Shown here: one piece after another, positions 1-5,935 of the stretch
Numbering within the stretch: the stretch's first letter is position 1
Layout: each line of letters starts with the position of its first letter
Source of the DNA: Kiritimatiellia bacterium
Lineage (GTDB): Bacteria > Verrucomicrobiota > Kiritimatiellia > RFP12 > UBA1067
Assembly: GCA_028707675.1 (NCBI GenBank)
Contig: JAQWAM010000065.1
Coordinates: 1-6,995 of the forward strand
Direction of reading: 5' to 3'
DNA length: 6,995 nt
Made by a program: the position numbers and the translations under genes
Notes under the pieces: model-generated
What the model saw: the letters and a program-made list of their open reading frames with translations, nothing else
Database searches by the model: none
What the model was told of the DNA's origin: nothing

Positions 1-19
1 CCACATGCGTGGGGAAAAG
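1..19 (-). repeat. Second CRISPR repeat, cut by the window edge
   Basis: These 19 bases are identical to positions 62-80 of the first repeat, including the whole CCCCAC/GTGGGG stem except its outermost CC. The remaining 10 bases of the repeat lie outside the window. Confidence 0.9.
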
Positions 20-51
20 GAAAACGTGCTGTGTCCAAACAGGATCGGGTT
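20..51 (-). other. CRISPR spacer 1 (most recently acquired), 32 bp
   Basis: This is the sequence between the two repeats. Its 32 bp is the usual I-E spacer length. Being next to the leader, it should be the newest visible spacer. Its target cannot be identified without a search. Confidence 0.9.
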
Positions 52-80
52 CGGATCATCCCCACATGCGTGGGGAAAAG
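52..80 (-). repeat. First (leader-proximal) CRISPR repeat, 29 bp
   Basis: On the minus strand this repeat contains CCCCAC, a GCAT loop and GTGGGG. With the flanking T and A it forms a 7-bp stem and 4-nt loop, matching the hairpin bound by Cas6e in E. coli. By analogy with I-E systems, Cas6e would cut at the 3' base of the stem and leave an 8-nt 5' handle ATGATCCG on the crRNA (inferred; the E. coli handle is ATAAACCG). The 5' bases are CTTTT, where E. coli has GAGTT. Confidence 0.93.
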
Positions 81-81
81 C

Positions 82-98
82 CCAACATTTTGTGTTGG
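82..98 (-). repeat. Perfect inverted repeat at the leader-repeat junction
   Basis: CCAACA (82-87) and TGTTGG (93-98) form perfect 6-bp arms around a 5-nt loop, one base from the first CRISPR repeat. If transcription starts near 99, this would be a hairpin at the extreme 5' end of the pre-crRNA, just ahead of the first repeat hairpin. It could otherwise act as DNA, as an anchor for Cas1-Cas2 or a host factor. No function is established from sequence. Confidence 0.55.
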
Positions 99-105
99 TA
101 AATTG

Positions 106-134
106 AAGATACCCCAAGTGGTGGTAGGCGTCAA
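106..134 (-). promoter_or_regulatory. Predicted sigma-70-type promoter for the pre-crRNA
   Basis: On the minus strand a -35 element TTGACG (129-134) and a -10 element TATCTT (106-111) are separated by exactly 17 bp. The -35 matches the TTGACA consensus at 5 of 6 positions and the -10 matches TATAAT at 4 of 6. The predicted start is near position 99, giving only about 18 nt of leader RNA before the first repeat. A second TTGACA lies 7 bp further upstream but is too far (24 bp) from this -10. The call rests on pattern only. Confidence 0.5.
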
Positions 135-151
135 TTGTCAAAGATCCAAAA

Positions 152-904
152 TCAAAACGCAGGATGTGGCGCGGGATAGTTCTGGCAGGAGAGTTTCCAA
201 ACATGTCTGGCGAGCAGCTCAAGCGAGCGTACATCACAGGTGTTGTAAGCGATCAGTTTTTGCAAATAAGCCTCGTCGCCTGTCGCCTCGTATGTCTCCC
301 AAAGCTCCACAGCCTTTTCACCGTTTCCCGATTCAGCGTCGGATCTCTGATATCCAAGTTTGCTTTCGATCTCTTTGAGCCCGCCTCGCAAACCCAAATG
401 CTTGGCTTCATTCTGCAAATCAATATGCGCAGGCCTACAGGAAAGCCCGAATTCGCGCATCAAAAAAGGCAGGTCAAAACACGCCCCGTTGAAGGTCAAT
501 ACAACACTCATTCCTTGCCATACCCGGATGAAATCCCGCAAATTGTGCCCGCGCACGAACGTCTGCATTTCCCCGTTTTGCAGGATGCCTATGACTGTGA
601 CGACAGACTGACGCGACAGTCCCGTTGTCTCAATGTCCAAAAAAGCGGCATCCCTCAAAAATGCAGGAAAAACCCGCAGCCTATGCCCCACCGGCAGTCT
701 GCCTACAAAAAAATCGGCGGACCGTGCCACTAGTGCTGCTTCGAACAAGGAAAGCTGGTCAACAACGGAAGCGCACTTTGCCGGCGACAACACATGCCGT
801 GCGTCTCTATAGAGATGCCGCCAACTCATACACCCCCTGCGCCAAAGTTTGGCCTCGGCCTCGACGGACAATCCGTTAAAACAACAGAAGGATCGCGTCA
901 ACAT
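152..904 (-). CDS. DEDDy-type RNase H-fold exonuclease (YprB / RNase_H_2-like), CRISPR-linked
   Basis: This 250-aa protein should be a metal-dependent 3'-5' exonuclease. The N-terminus (about 1-35, GLSVEAEAKLWRRG then SW) resembles the short HhH-like N-terminal segment (GIGxxTExxLW) of YprB-like nucleases. The catalytic domain follows: FLDIETTGL with D90 and E92, FNGACFDLPF with D144, HIDL at 160-163, GGLKEIE at 174-180 and YNTCD with Y220 and D224. Spacing YxxxD marks the DEDDy rather than the DEDDh class. I chose the ATG at 904 because it begins the family-like N-terminus and has AGAGGA 9 nt upstream; a TTG start at 955 would lie deep inside cas2e. It overlaps the cas2e stop by 7 bp and ends beside the leader, so it is probably co-expressed with the adaptation genes. 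A role in trimming prespacers is inference, by analogy with the DnaQ/DEDDh domains fused to Cas2 in some I-E systems. General RNA or DNA turnover is the alternative. Confidence 0.85.
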   Translation of the reverse strand: MLTRSFCCFNGLSVEAEAKLWRRGCMSWRHLYRDARHVLSPAKCASVVDQLSLFEAALVARSADFFVGRLPVGHRLRVFPAFLRDAAFLDIETTGLSRQSVVTVIGILQNGEMQTFVRGHNLRDFIRVWQGMSVVLTFNGACFDLPFLMREFGLSCRPAHIDLQNEAKHLGLRGGLKEIESKLGYQRSDAESGNGEKAVELWETYEATGDEAYLQKLIAYNTCDVRSLELLARHVWKLSCQNYPAPHPAF

Positions 905-1197
905 CCCGTTGTATCCTCTGCGGCCCAGTTTTCCGCAATCAATTCCAGTCCGCAACGCCGTTCCGGCCTGCGCTTGGTGTCCCCGGACACCTCGACAGCG
1001 AAACCTTGCGAGCTGTCATCGTCGCAGATGACCAGAAGACCCAGACCCGATGCGTTCCGGCGTATATAGGCCAGGGTTTTGTTGCGGGTTCTGGCATTGA
1101 CGGACCCCACGAACACATTGGGCCGCGGCTCGATGAACCACCGTTTCAGCAAGCCTCTGATCGCGGGCGGCGTGTCGTTGGCAATGATGACCGTCAT
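898..1197 (-). CDS. cas2e: CRISPR-associated protein Cas2, subtype I-E
   Basis: This 99-aa protein is close in length to E. coli Cas2 (94 aa). The N-terminal strand and loop VIIANDTPPAIRGLL correspond to E. coli VVVTENVPPRLRGRL. They are followed by VFVGSVNARTR, matching YVGDVSAKIR, and a strand with GFAVEVSG. Cas2 forms the central dimer of the Cas1-Cas2 integrase that holds the prespacer and sets its length; its own catalytic residues are not needed for integration in E. coli. The start ATG overlaps the cas1e stop (ATGA) and has GGAGG about 6 nt upstream. The C-terminus is not fused to a nuclease domain; the exonuclease gene follows separately with a 7-bp overlap. Confidence 0.95.
   Translation of the reverse strand: MTVIIANDTPPAIRGLLKRWFIEPRPNVFVGSVNARTRNKTLAYIRRNASGLGLLVICDDDSSQGFAVEVSGDTKRRPERRCGLELIAENWAAEDTTGC
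914..919 (-). promoter_or_regulatory. Ribosome binding site supporting the exonuclease start at 904
   Basis: AGAGGA on the minus strand lies 9 nt before the ATG at 904, inside the 3' end of cas2e. It supports this start over the in-frame TTG at 955. Confidence 0.55.
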
Positions 1198-2033
1198 ACG
1201 CCCTCCAGCAGTTTGCCGATATCGACAGGCATCCTCTTGAGCAGCTTTGTGCTCTCGATGAAAAACTTGAGACGCGCGATCGTTTCCTCTTCGGCGGCCT
1301 CTGGATTTAGACTCACGGTCTCGAAAGCGGCAGGCAGCGTCGTCTCGGGTTTGTACATGTCCGCAATGTCGAACACGAAGGGCAGCGTGGAGGCCGTGTG
1401 GATAAACCCCAACTGCGGCAAATACCCCAGCGAGCAGACCACCGCTGTCGTCAGCGCGTAGAGCGCGGCATTGGCAGCCGAGACCGCCCGGTTGATGGTG
1501 TCAGCAACCTCCCAGTGAGTGGCGTCGTAGTTACGGCCCTTCCACGAGACCCCGTATTTCAGCCCCATCTCGGCGTAGAGTGCCTTGACGCGCCTACCTT
1601 CCATGCCGCGCAGTTCCTTTAGCGCCACGCCATCCACGTCCACATCCGGAAAGCGTCGCGAAAACATGCGCCGCGCCACCACATCCCGCCTTTTGGGCGA
1701 CGATGCGATCTCGGCCTGCTTGCGGGCCCGCTCATTGTCGTGAGTGGGCGCGACCCCGAACGCGTAAAACCGCATGCCGTCCGCGCCGACCCAGCAGACC
1801 GGGGTATTGGAGTCGGCGCAGGCTTTCATAGCGGCATGCGTGACCGTCGTGCCCGGACCGAGCATCAGTACGCTCAGCGACGCCACCGGTAATCGCATGA
1901 CCGTCCGGTCCGCTCCGATCCACTTGACGCTGGAGTCATCCACCTCGATACGTCCGTGCTCGAGATAGAGCGGCGTCCAACGCTCGCGCGCGGTCGTCAG
2001 CGTCTCCAGCGGAGGTTTTTCAAAGATCGGCAT
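1194..2033 (-). CDS. cas1e: CRISPR-associated endonuclease/integrase Cas1, subtype I-E
   Basis: This 279-aa protein is of normal Cas1e length. It catalyses the two transesterifications that insert a new spacer at the leader-repeat junction, in complex with Cas2. The catalytic residues are all present: E145 in RGMEGRRVK, H212 in GFIHTAS and D222/D225 in FVFDIADMYKPE, matching E. coli E141, H208, D218 and D221. The N-terminal beta domain holds YLEHGRIEVDDSSVKWIG; the helical domain includes NRAVSAANAALY. ATG at 2033 has GGAG about 9 nt upstream and lies 6 bp after the cas5e stop. The stop overlaps cas2e by 4 bp. Nothing suggests it is degraded. Confidence 0.97.
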   Translation of the reverse strand: MPIFEKPPLETLTTARERWTPLYLEHGRIEVDDSSVKWIGADRTVMRLPVASLSVLMLGPGTTVTHAAMKACADSNTPVCWVGADGMRFYAFGVAPTHDNERARKQAEIASSPKRRDVVARRMFSRRFPDVDVDGVALKELRGMEGRRVKALYAEMGLKYGVSWKGRNYDATHWEVADTINRAVSAANAALYALTTAVVCSLGYLPQLGFIHTASTLPFVFDIADMYKPETTLPAAFETVSLNPEAAEEETIARLKFFIESTKLLKRMPVDIGKLLEGV

Positions 2034-2039
2034 GACGGC

Positions 2040-2717
2040 TCACTCCGTGTCTACGCAAATACGCCGCGGAGCGAATCTTCGCGCGTTGGCGTCGAAATTG
2101 ACCGGACAATCCATGAGCGTGTCAGTGCCGTCCTCAAACGTCGAGGCTTTACGCACGACACGTATGGGCGGACAACCGCCCGCCGCCTGGCTGAGCGCAC
2201 CCACGGCGGACGCGATGTCCGGATGCACCCCCGCATAGACGCGCGCCGCAGGCACACACGCCTTGCGCCCGAGCCAGATGCCCCAGACCGGATTCTCCAC
2301 ATGACCCGCAAGATCGCGGATCATCCCGTCCTCCCCTGACACCACCGCGCCGCACCGCGTGTCCTCCAGATATTCGCGATAGGTAAGCACTGTGTTTCCA
2401 GTGCCTCCAGACGCCTTGCGGCAAATCCTGAGTAGGTCGCGCTTGTCACGCGCAGGATCATAGCCCCCTCCGACCGTGTGATAGTCAATCAAGCGGCTGC
2501 CCTGCCTGAAGGTGTACACCTCGATCTCCAATGCCTCTTCCAGTTTTTGGAGGCTTTCAGCATCTGTCCGGTCCACGCCGCTGGCGGCGCAGAGCAGGCC
2601 GATCACGCCGCTGCGGGTGGGATGCGCGAGAGTGGTCCGGCGGTCGAACTTGCTCGCGTAGCCCCAGCTTTGCAGCGGCGCATCGAAGTAGAGCGCAAGA
2701 TAGAGACATTCGCTCAT
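2040..2717 (-). CDS. cas5e: Cascade subunit Cas5e (CasD)
   Basis: This 225-aa RAMP-fold subunit caps the 5' end of the crRNA in Cascade and holds the 8-nt repeat handle. Recognisable Cas5e motifs are APLQSWG (13-19), HPTRSGVIGLLCAA (32-45), LIDYHTVGGGY (76-86) and TYREYLEDTRCGAV (112-125). Length is typical (E. coli 224 aa), so there is no inserted HNH nuclease domain of the kind described in Cas5-HNH variants. ATG at 2717 overlaps the cas7e stop (ATGA) and has GGAG about 8 nt upstream. It lies between cas7e and cas1e. Confidence 0.95.
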   Translation of the reverse strand: MSECLYLALYFDAPLQSWGYASKFDRRTTLAHPTRSGVIGLLCAASGVDRTDAESLQKLEEALEIEVYTFRQGSRLIDYHTVGGGYDPARDKRDLLRICRKASGGTGNTVLTYREYLEDTRCGAVVSGEDGMIRDLAGHVENPVWGIWLGRKACVPAARVYAGVHPDIASAVGALSQAAGGCPPIRVVRKASTFEDGTDTLMDCPVNFDANARRFAPRRICVDTE

Positions 2718-3829
2718 GACAGATTCTCCAAGAGCCGGTCCATCAGCGTGTCCAGATTGTCGGGCGGCAGCTCAGCCTCCGCCTCCGCCTTGAGGCAGTA
2801 GAGATCCTTCAGTGTTGCCCAGTGCTTTTTGAGCGCGTCCATTGACGGTTTCACATATCCCTCCTTGTCGGCCACCACCGGCTTCTCAAAGGCATTCACG
2901 AGCGAGATCGGCTGGCCGGCGCGCCTCACCCCGAGCACATAGGCCGGCGGATTAAACCCGAACATGCTGTTTTTGCGCGCCCCCGGCACTGCCATGACAG
3001 CCGCGCGAAGGAACGCAGTGAGTACCGCCTTTAGTTCGTCAGGCGAAAAATGGGCAAGATGATTCTTGTCTTTTAGCACGTCAAGATTGATGCCGACATA
3101 GCGATAATAACAAGCCGAGTTGAACTCGATTGACCCAATGTGCCCTGCGCCCGCATCATCGGCATCCGTTTTTGCGTCATCAACCGCGCTAAAGAAATCT
3201 AGCTCATTGGATGTCGAATGTGTCGAAAGAGCATGGCTGAAAAGTCCCGAACCTTCTAGCGTGAGTGTGTGGTCATCTGCCACCATGCGCCCGAAGATCG
3301 CGATATCCGCAGCATCTTTGACCGCCGCAGATAGAGCTTTTGCCGCTTTGCCGGTTAGTTTGCCCAATTCTTTTTCAGCTTTCTCTCTCTTCGCTTTGTC
3401 GTCACCTGCAGCCGCTGCCAGCAGCTTGTCGTCCAGATTGAGATTCCATACGGCATCGACGACTGCCGCCAATTCACCTGGAGAGAAAAAGAGCAGGGTT
3501 TTTACATTCCCTTTCTCCGGATCGTCGAGTTTGCCGACAGCATCGGCCGTCAATCGAGACAATGTCATGGCCTTCTTGTCATCAGCTCCTTTTGCGCAAA
3601 AAAGGTCTATTAATGCATTCACGACATAACGCGTCCGTTGACCCGCGAAGTAACACCGAGCTTGCTCATCTTGAGTCGCCAGCTCCCGTATCGCGCGTTT
3701 CCAGCACTGGCTGGAGACGCGGGCGCGCGGCACACCGCCGAACACGGCGGACTTGGGCGCGCCGAGATCGTCGCGGTTGAGACAGGTGACCGGGAAGGAC
3801 TGGAGCATGTGGAGTTCGATCATATTCAT
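2714..3829 (-). CDS. cas7e: Cascade backbone subunit Cas7e (CasC)
   Basis: This 371-aa protein is comparable to E. coli Cas7 (363 aa). Several copies polymerise along the crRNA spacer to form the Cascade backbone. The diagnostic N-terminus is present: LNRDDLGAPKSAVFGG (17-32) and RARVSSQCWKRAIR (35-48). Mid-protein motifs are DIAIFGRMVADD (175-186), SHALSTH (198-204), DFFSAVDD (211-218), GAGHIG (227-232) and FNSACYYRYVGI (236-247). A lysine- and alanine-rich stretch at about 138-175 is probably a lineage-specific helical segment. ATG at 3829 has AAAGGT about 7 nt upstream. Its 23-bp gap from cas6e is the largest inside the operon. A second in-frame ATG two codons later is possible but less well spaced. 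Confidence 0.97.
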   Translation of the reverse strand: MNMIELHMLQSFPVTCLNRDDLGAPKSAVFGGVPRARVSSQCWKRAIRELATQDEQARCYFAGQRTRYVVNALIDLFCAKGADDKKAMTLSRLTADAVGKLDDPEKGNVKTLLFFSPGELAAVVDAVWNLNLDDKLLAAAAGDDKAKREKAEKELGKLTGKAAKALSAAVKDAADIAIFGRMVADDHTLTLEGSGLFSHALSTHSTSNELDFFSAVDDAKTDADDAGAGHIGSIEFNSACYYRYVGINLDVLKDKNHLAHFSPDELKAVLTAFLRAAVMAVPGARKNSMFGFNPPAYVLGVRRAGQPISLVNAFEKPVVADKEGYVKPSMDALKKHWATLKDLYCLKAEAEAELPPDNLDTLMDRLLENLS

Positions 3830-3852
3830 GGTTGATACCTTTCGTTGTTTGT

Positions 3853-4440
3853 TCAGTGTAGCGGTTGGAGCATCAGCAGACCGAAGCCGAAGCCTTTGGC
3901 CGAACCGATGCCGGTGTTGAAACTTGTTGTGAAACGCGGGCGGTCCGTGACGCGCAGCACACCCGCGAAATCGACAGCGACATGTTTGACGTCATGGCCC
4001 TCTTTTTTACACGTCTCGTCCACGGGAGCGCTGACCTCGAGCGTGTCGTCCTCTATCGCAAATCCGGCCGCGTCCGCCTTGCGCGCCAGCCAGGCCCTTA
4101 GCCTGGCCTCGTCATAGATCGCCAGTCGACGACCATCCTCCTTGCGCCGGAAGGTTGGATTGACCCGGAGCTGAAAGCGATAGATGTCATGCGCCAAAAA
4201 CGATGGGCCTACCGCTTTGGTCTGCCAAGCGAGCACATCCGTCGCCACGGGCGCGCACGCGGACAGCAACAGCACCCGAAAGCCCTCCTTGCGTCTGTCC
4301 ACCCGAAACAAAAAATCGCGCGACCCGTCCGCCCGTCCGGGAAACGCCTGCCAGATCGCCTGATGCCAGGCATACCCGTCCGTCAGTCTAGCGTCAGCCG
4401 CCGCAGCAAACGGCACAATGGCTTGACTCAGGTGACTCAT
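3853..4440 (-). CDS. cas6e: CRISPR RNA endoribonuclease Cas6e (CasE)
   Basis: This 195-aa protein cuts pre-crRNA at the base of each repeat hairpin and stays bound to the crRNA 3' end in Cascade. Evidence: YAWHQAIWQAFPGR with H26 aligning to catalytic His20 of E. coli (YQLHQGLWHLFPNR), RDFLFRVDRR (41-50), RFQLRVNPT (88-96), and the C-terminal glycine-rich loop GIGSAKGFGFGLLML (177-191). The frame is open 27 codons further upstream, but the ATG at 4440 is chosen because it makes an ATGA overlap with cse2, has a strong GGAGGAG 5 nt upstream and gives the family-like N-terminus. Its place between cse2 and cas7e differs from E. coli, where it follows cas5e. Confidence 0.95.
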   Translation of the reverse strand: MSHLSQAIVPFAAAADARLTDGYAWHQAIWQAFPGRADGSRDFLFRVDRRKEGFRVLLLSACAPVATDVLAWQTKAVGPSFLAHDIYRFQLRVNPTFRRKEDGRRLAIYDEARLRAWLARKADAAGFAIEDDTLEVSAPVDETCKKEGHDVKHVAVDFAGVLRVTDRPRFTTSFNTGIGSAKGFGFGLLMLQPLH

Positions 4441-4979
4441 GGCTGCTCCTCCGTGTCGGCATCTACCCAGTAACCCTGCGCCCATTCGATGCGCACATCC
4501 CGCTTCTGGCGCGACTCCCAATCAAGCAGATCGCGATGCAATTGCAGCAGATTGACCGGGATGTTCTTGGACGCCGCAGCCCGTACGACACCCACGAGAT
4601 GCCGACAGAGCTCTTCGACCGTCGGGCATGTGAGCAGCCGCCTGAAGCGGCTCTCAAAAGAGGCGAGTCTTTTATCGACTTCTTTACGGTCTGCGCCAAC
4701 AGCCAGATGGCGCATCGTCGCGCCCATGTTGCCGACACCGATCTCGTTGGCACTGACGAGCCCACCAGGCGCGAGTGTCGCGGCCGCGCCTGCGATGGTC
4801 AGCCAGATGACGCGCTGCTTGGGATCGCTCATCGGACAGTACGGGGCGAGATATGGCCAGGCGTAGTGCTCCGTGGCCTCGCTCAGCCCGCGCCGCAGCG
4901 AGGCGAGCATGCCGCGGTCTCCCCGCAGCGGGTCAGATGCCTGCCGGATCTTGTTCAGCAGCTCTTTGATGTCACTCAT
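4437..4979 (-). CDS. casB: Cascade small subunit Cse2 (CasB, Cas11e)
   Basis: This 180-aa, mostly helical protein is the small subunit; two copies form the belly of I-E Cascade and stabilise the displaced strand of the R-loop. Family motifs visible are ASLRRGLSEA (26-35), SRFRRLLTCPT (110-120), PVNLLQLHRDLLDW (141-154) and VRIEWAQGYW (162-171). Length is in the normal Cse2 range (E. coli 160 aa). ATG at 4979 overlaps the stop of the upstream HEAT/nuclease gene (ATGA) and has AAAGGA about 9 nt upstream. In a standard I-E operon cse1 would immediately precede it; here the HEAT/nuclease gene intervenes. Confidence 0.94.
   Translation of the reverse strand: MSDIKELLNKIRQASDPLRGDRGMLASLRRGLSEATEHYAWPYLAPYCPMSDPKQRVIWLTIAGAAATLAPGGLVSANEIGVGNMGATMRHLAVGADRKEVDKRLASFESRFRRLLTCPTVEELCRHLVGVVRAAASKNIPVNLLQLHRDLLDWESRQKRDVRIEWAQGYWVDADTEEQP
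4446..4452 (-). promoter_or_regulatory. Strong ribosome binding site deciding the cas6e start
   Basis: GGAGGAG on the minus strand lies 5 nt before the ATG at 4440, within the last codons of cse2. It fixes the cas6e start at 4440 rather than at the upstream ATG at 4521. Confidence 0.75.
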
Positions 4980-5935
4980 ATGTGTATTCCTTTCTGTGTT
5001 AGGTTGTCAGACTCGCTCCGCGTTGCTCCGCTGACGCCTGACGTTGACGAAGCGGATGCGGAGTCAGTCGGCGTGATGCGCAGCAGTTTTTCGGAGAGTA
5101 TGGCGTCGAAGTTTGGTTTGTCCCGGGGATAGAGCGAGATCAGGCGTTTGCCGGCGTGTTGATACATCTGCTGCTTGATGAGCATGCCGATCTTGTAGTC
5201 CACCGTGTCCATACCCCAGTACTCGATATAGACATCGTATTCGGGCAGATAAAAATCAGGCCGGATCTGCCGTCCCTCGACGATCCGCAGGCGGTCGTCG
5301 TAGCGGTAGGCGATGCCGTGCGCGGCGAGCCACTCGGCGATCCGCCGCTCGCCGTCGGACTGCACGAGTGTGCCGTCTGTCGTGCGGATCGTCTTTTGGA
5401 CTTCCACGCGAGTCTCGAAATTGCGGCGTTTGATGTAGGTCTCGTCAAAGCAGTGGTCGCAGAAGACACGCTGAAACATCTTCATCGAACGGGCGAACTC
5501 GTCCGGCGCCACCGCGGCCCCGCACCGCTGGCAGACATGCGTCTCGCCTGCGGCTTGCAGACGCAGCGCCTCCTCGACGGTCTCCACTGCCGCTGACGCA
5601 TCGCGGCGGTTGTATGCTTTTTCAGAGTCGTTCGAGGCTATGTCACGCAGGTCGGCCAACGCGGACTCAGCGGTTGTGCCGTATGCCTTGAGCGCCTTCA
5701 CCGCGTATTGCCGGACTTGCGGGTGCTTGTCGCGCAACGTGCGCGTCAGCGCGGCGACCGCAGCCTCCGCGTCCGCGATCCCGGCCAGCTTGCCGATCGC
5801 CGAAGCGGCCAGCCGCCGCACTTCTGGCGAAGGCGTGTCCAGCAGGCCGATCAGCTCCGGCAAGACGGCTGGGTTGGCGAGGCGGCCCAGTTCGACAGCA
5901 TGCGCGGCCAGCCTGCGCTCGGTCTCACGTTCCAT
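4976..5935 (-). CDS. HEAT-repeat, zinc-ribbon and PD-(D/E)XK-like nuclease protein inside the Cascade operon
   Basis: This 319-aa protein has three parts. Residues about 12-105 are HEAT (PBS-lyase-like) repeats, e.g. PAVLPELIGLLDTPSPEVRR and HPQVRQYAVKALKAYG. A zinc ribbon follows with C135, C138, C159 and C162 (CQRC ... CDHC). Residues about 190-285 look like a PD-(D/E)XK-superfamily nuclease: E196 in SDGERRIAEWL, D227 in IRPDFYLPEYD, E238 in VYIEYWGMDT, then Y247, K254 and Y258 in a helix and KRLISLYP. The usual lysine of ExK is replaced by W240, so K248 or K254 may substitute. A Ser/Thr-rich tail (289-310) ends the protein. ATG at 5935 has AGAGGGA upstream and overlaps cse1 by 11 bp; the stop overlaps cse2 by 4 bp. 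It is not a known core I-E gene. A role with Cascade in target cleavage or repair, or in adaptation, is inference only; I see no signal peptide or membrane segment. Confidence 0.8.
   Translation of the reverse strand: MERETERRLAAHAVELGRLANPAVLPELIGLLDTPSPEVRRLAASAIGKLAGIADAEAAVAALTRTLRDKHPQVRQYAVKALKAYGTTAESALADLRDIASNDSEKAYNRRDASAAVETVEEALRLQAAGETHVCQRCGAAVAPDEFARSMKMFQRVFCDHCFDETYIKRRNFETRVEVQKTIRTTDGTLVQSDGERRIAEWLAAHGIAYRYDDRLRIVEGRQIRPDFYLPEYDVYIEYWGMDTVDYKIGMLIKQQMYQHAGKRLISLYPRDKPNFDAILSEKLLRITPTDSASASSTSGVSGATRSESDNLTQKGIHI

Larger units (their letters stand above)
1..80 (-). CRISPR. Leader-proximal end of a subtype I-E CRISPR array (truncated at the left edge)
   Basis: Two copies of a repeat are visible: a full 29-bp copy at 52-80 and the leader-side 19 bases of another at 1-19, identical over the shared part. 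The 32-bp spacer between them gives a 61-bp period, the standard I-E geometry. Read on the minus strand, the repeat has the I-E pattern of a TCCCC...GGGGA hairpin followed by a tail ending in CCG, like the E. coli repeat. Pre-crRNA is therefore transcribed leftward, in the same direction as the cas genes, and the repeat at 52-80 is the first after the leader. The rest of the array lies outside the window, so its length is unknown. Confidence 0.95.
81..151 (-). promoter_or_regulatory. CRISPR leader, 71 bp
   Basis: This is the non-coding stretch between the stop codon of the exonuclease gene (152-154) and the first repeat (80). It is AT-richer than the flanking genes, as leaders usually are. 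It holds a promoter-like pair (106-134) and a hairpin directly against the first repeat (82-98). In I-E systems the leader drives pre-crRNA synthesis and directs Cas1-Cas2 integration to the first repeat. I saw no convincing IHF site matching the E. coli consensus. The leader may extend functionally into the 3' end of the exonuclease gene. Confidence 0.8.

Noticed and set aside
81..160. IHF binding site in the leader
   Set aside because: I found no stretch matching WATCAANNNNTTR acceptably on either strand, so E. coli-style IHF bending cannot be supported.
164..733. 189-aa open frame on the plus strand
   Set aside because: It is antisense to the exonuclease gene, which has intact DEDDy motifs; the plus-strand product shows no family features.
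905..955. TTG start at 955 for the exonuclease gene
   Set aside because: It would extend 17 codons into cas2e with non-family sequence; the ATG at 904 has a ribosome binding site and the expected N-terminus.
2040..2717. Cas5-HNH or other nuclease-fused effector variant
   Set aside because: Cas5e, Cas6e and Cas7e are all of standard length with no HNH motif; the only extra nuclease domain in the effector part is the separate HEAT/zinc-ribbon gene.
3120..3629. 169-aa open frame on the plus strand
   Set aside because: It lies opposite cas7e, whose family motifs are clear across the same region; the plus-strand product is low-complexity Ser/Ala and has no recognisable domain.
4441..4521. 27-codon N-terminal extension of cas6e to an ATG at 4521
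   Set aside because: It overlaps cse2 in another frame, is not Cas6e-like, and the ATG at 4440 has GGAGGAG and an ATGA junction.
5000..5090. Short TGACG-rich stretch with partly symmetrical GACTC/GAGTC ends near the 3' end of the HEAT/nuclease gene
   Set aside because: The arms are imperfect and the stretch encodes the Ser/Thr-rich tail in frame; there is no convincing terminator or mobile-element end.
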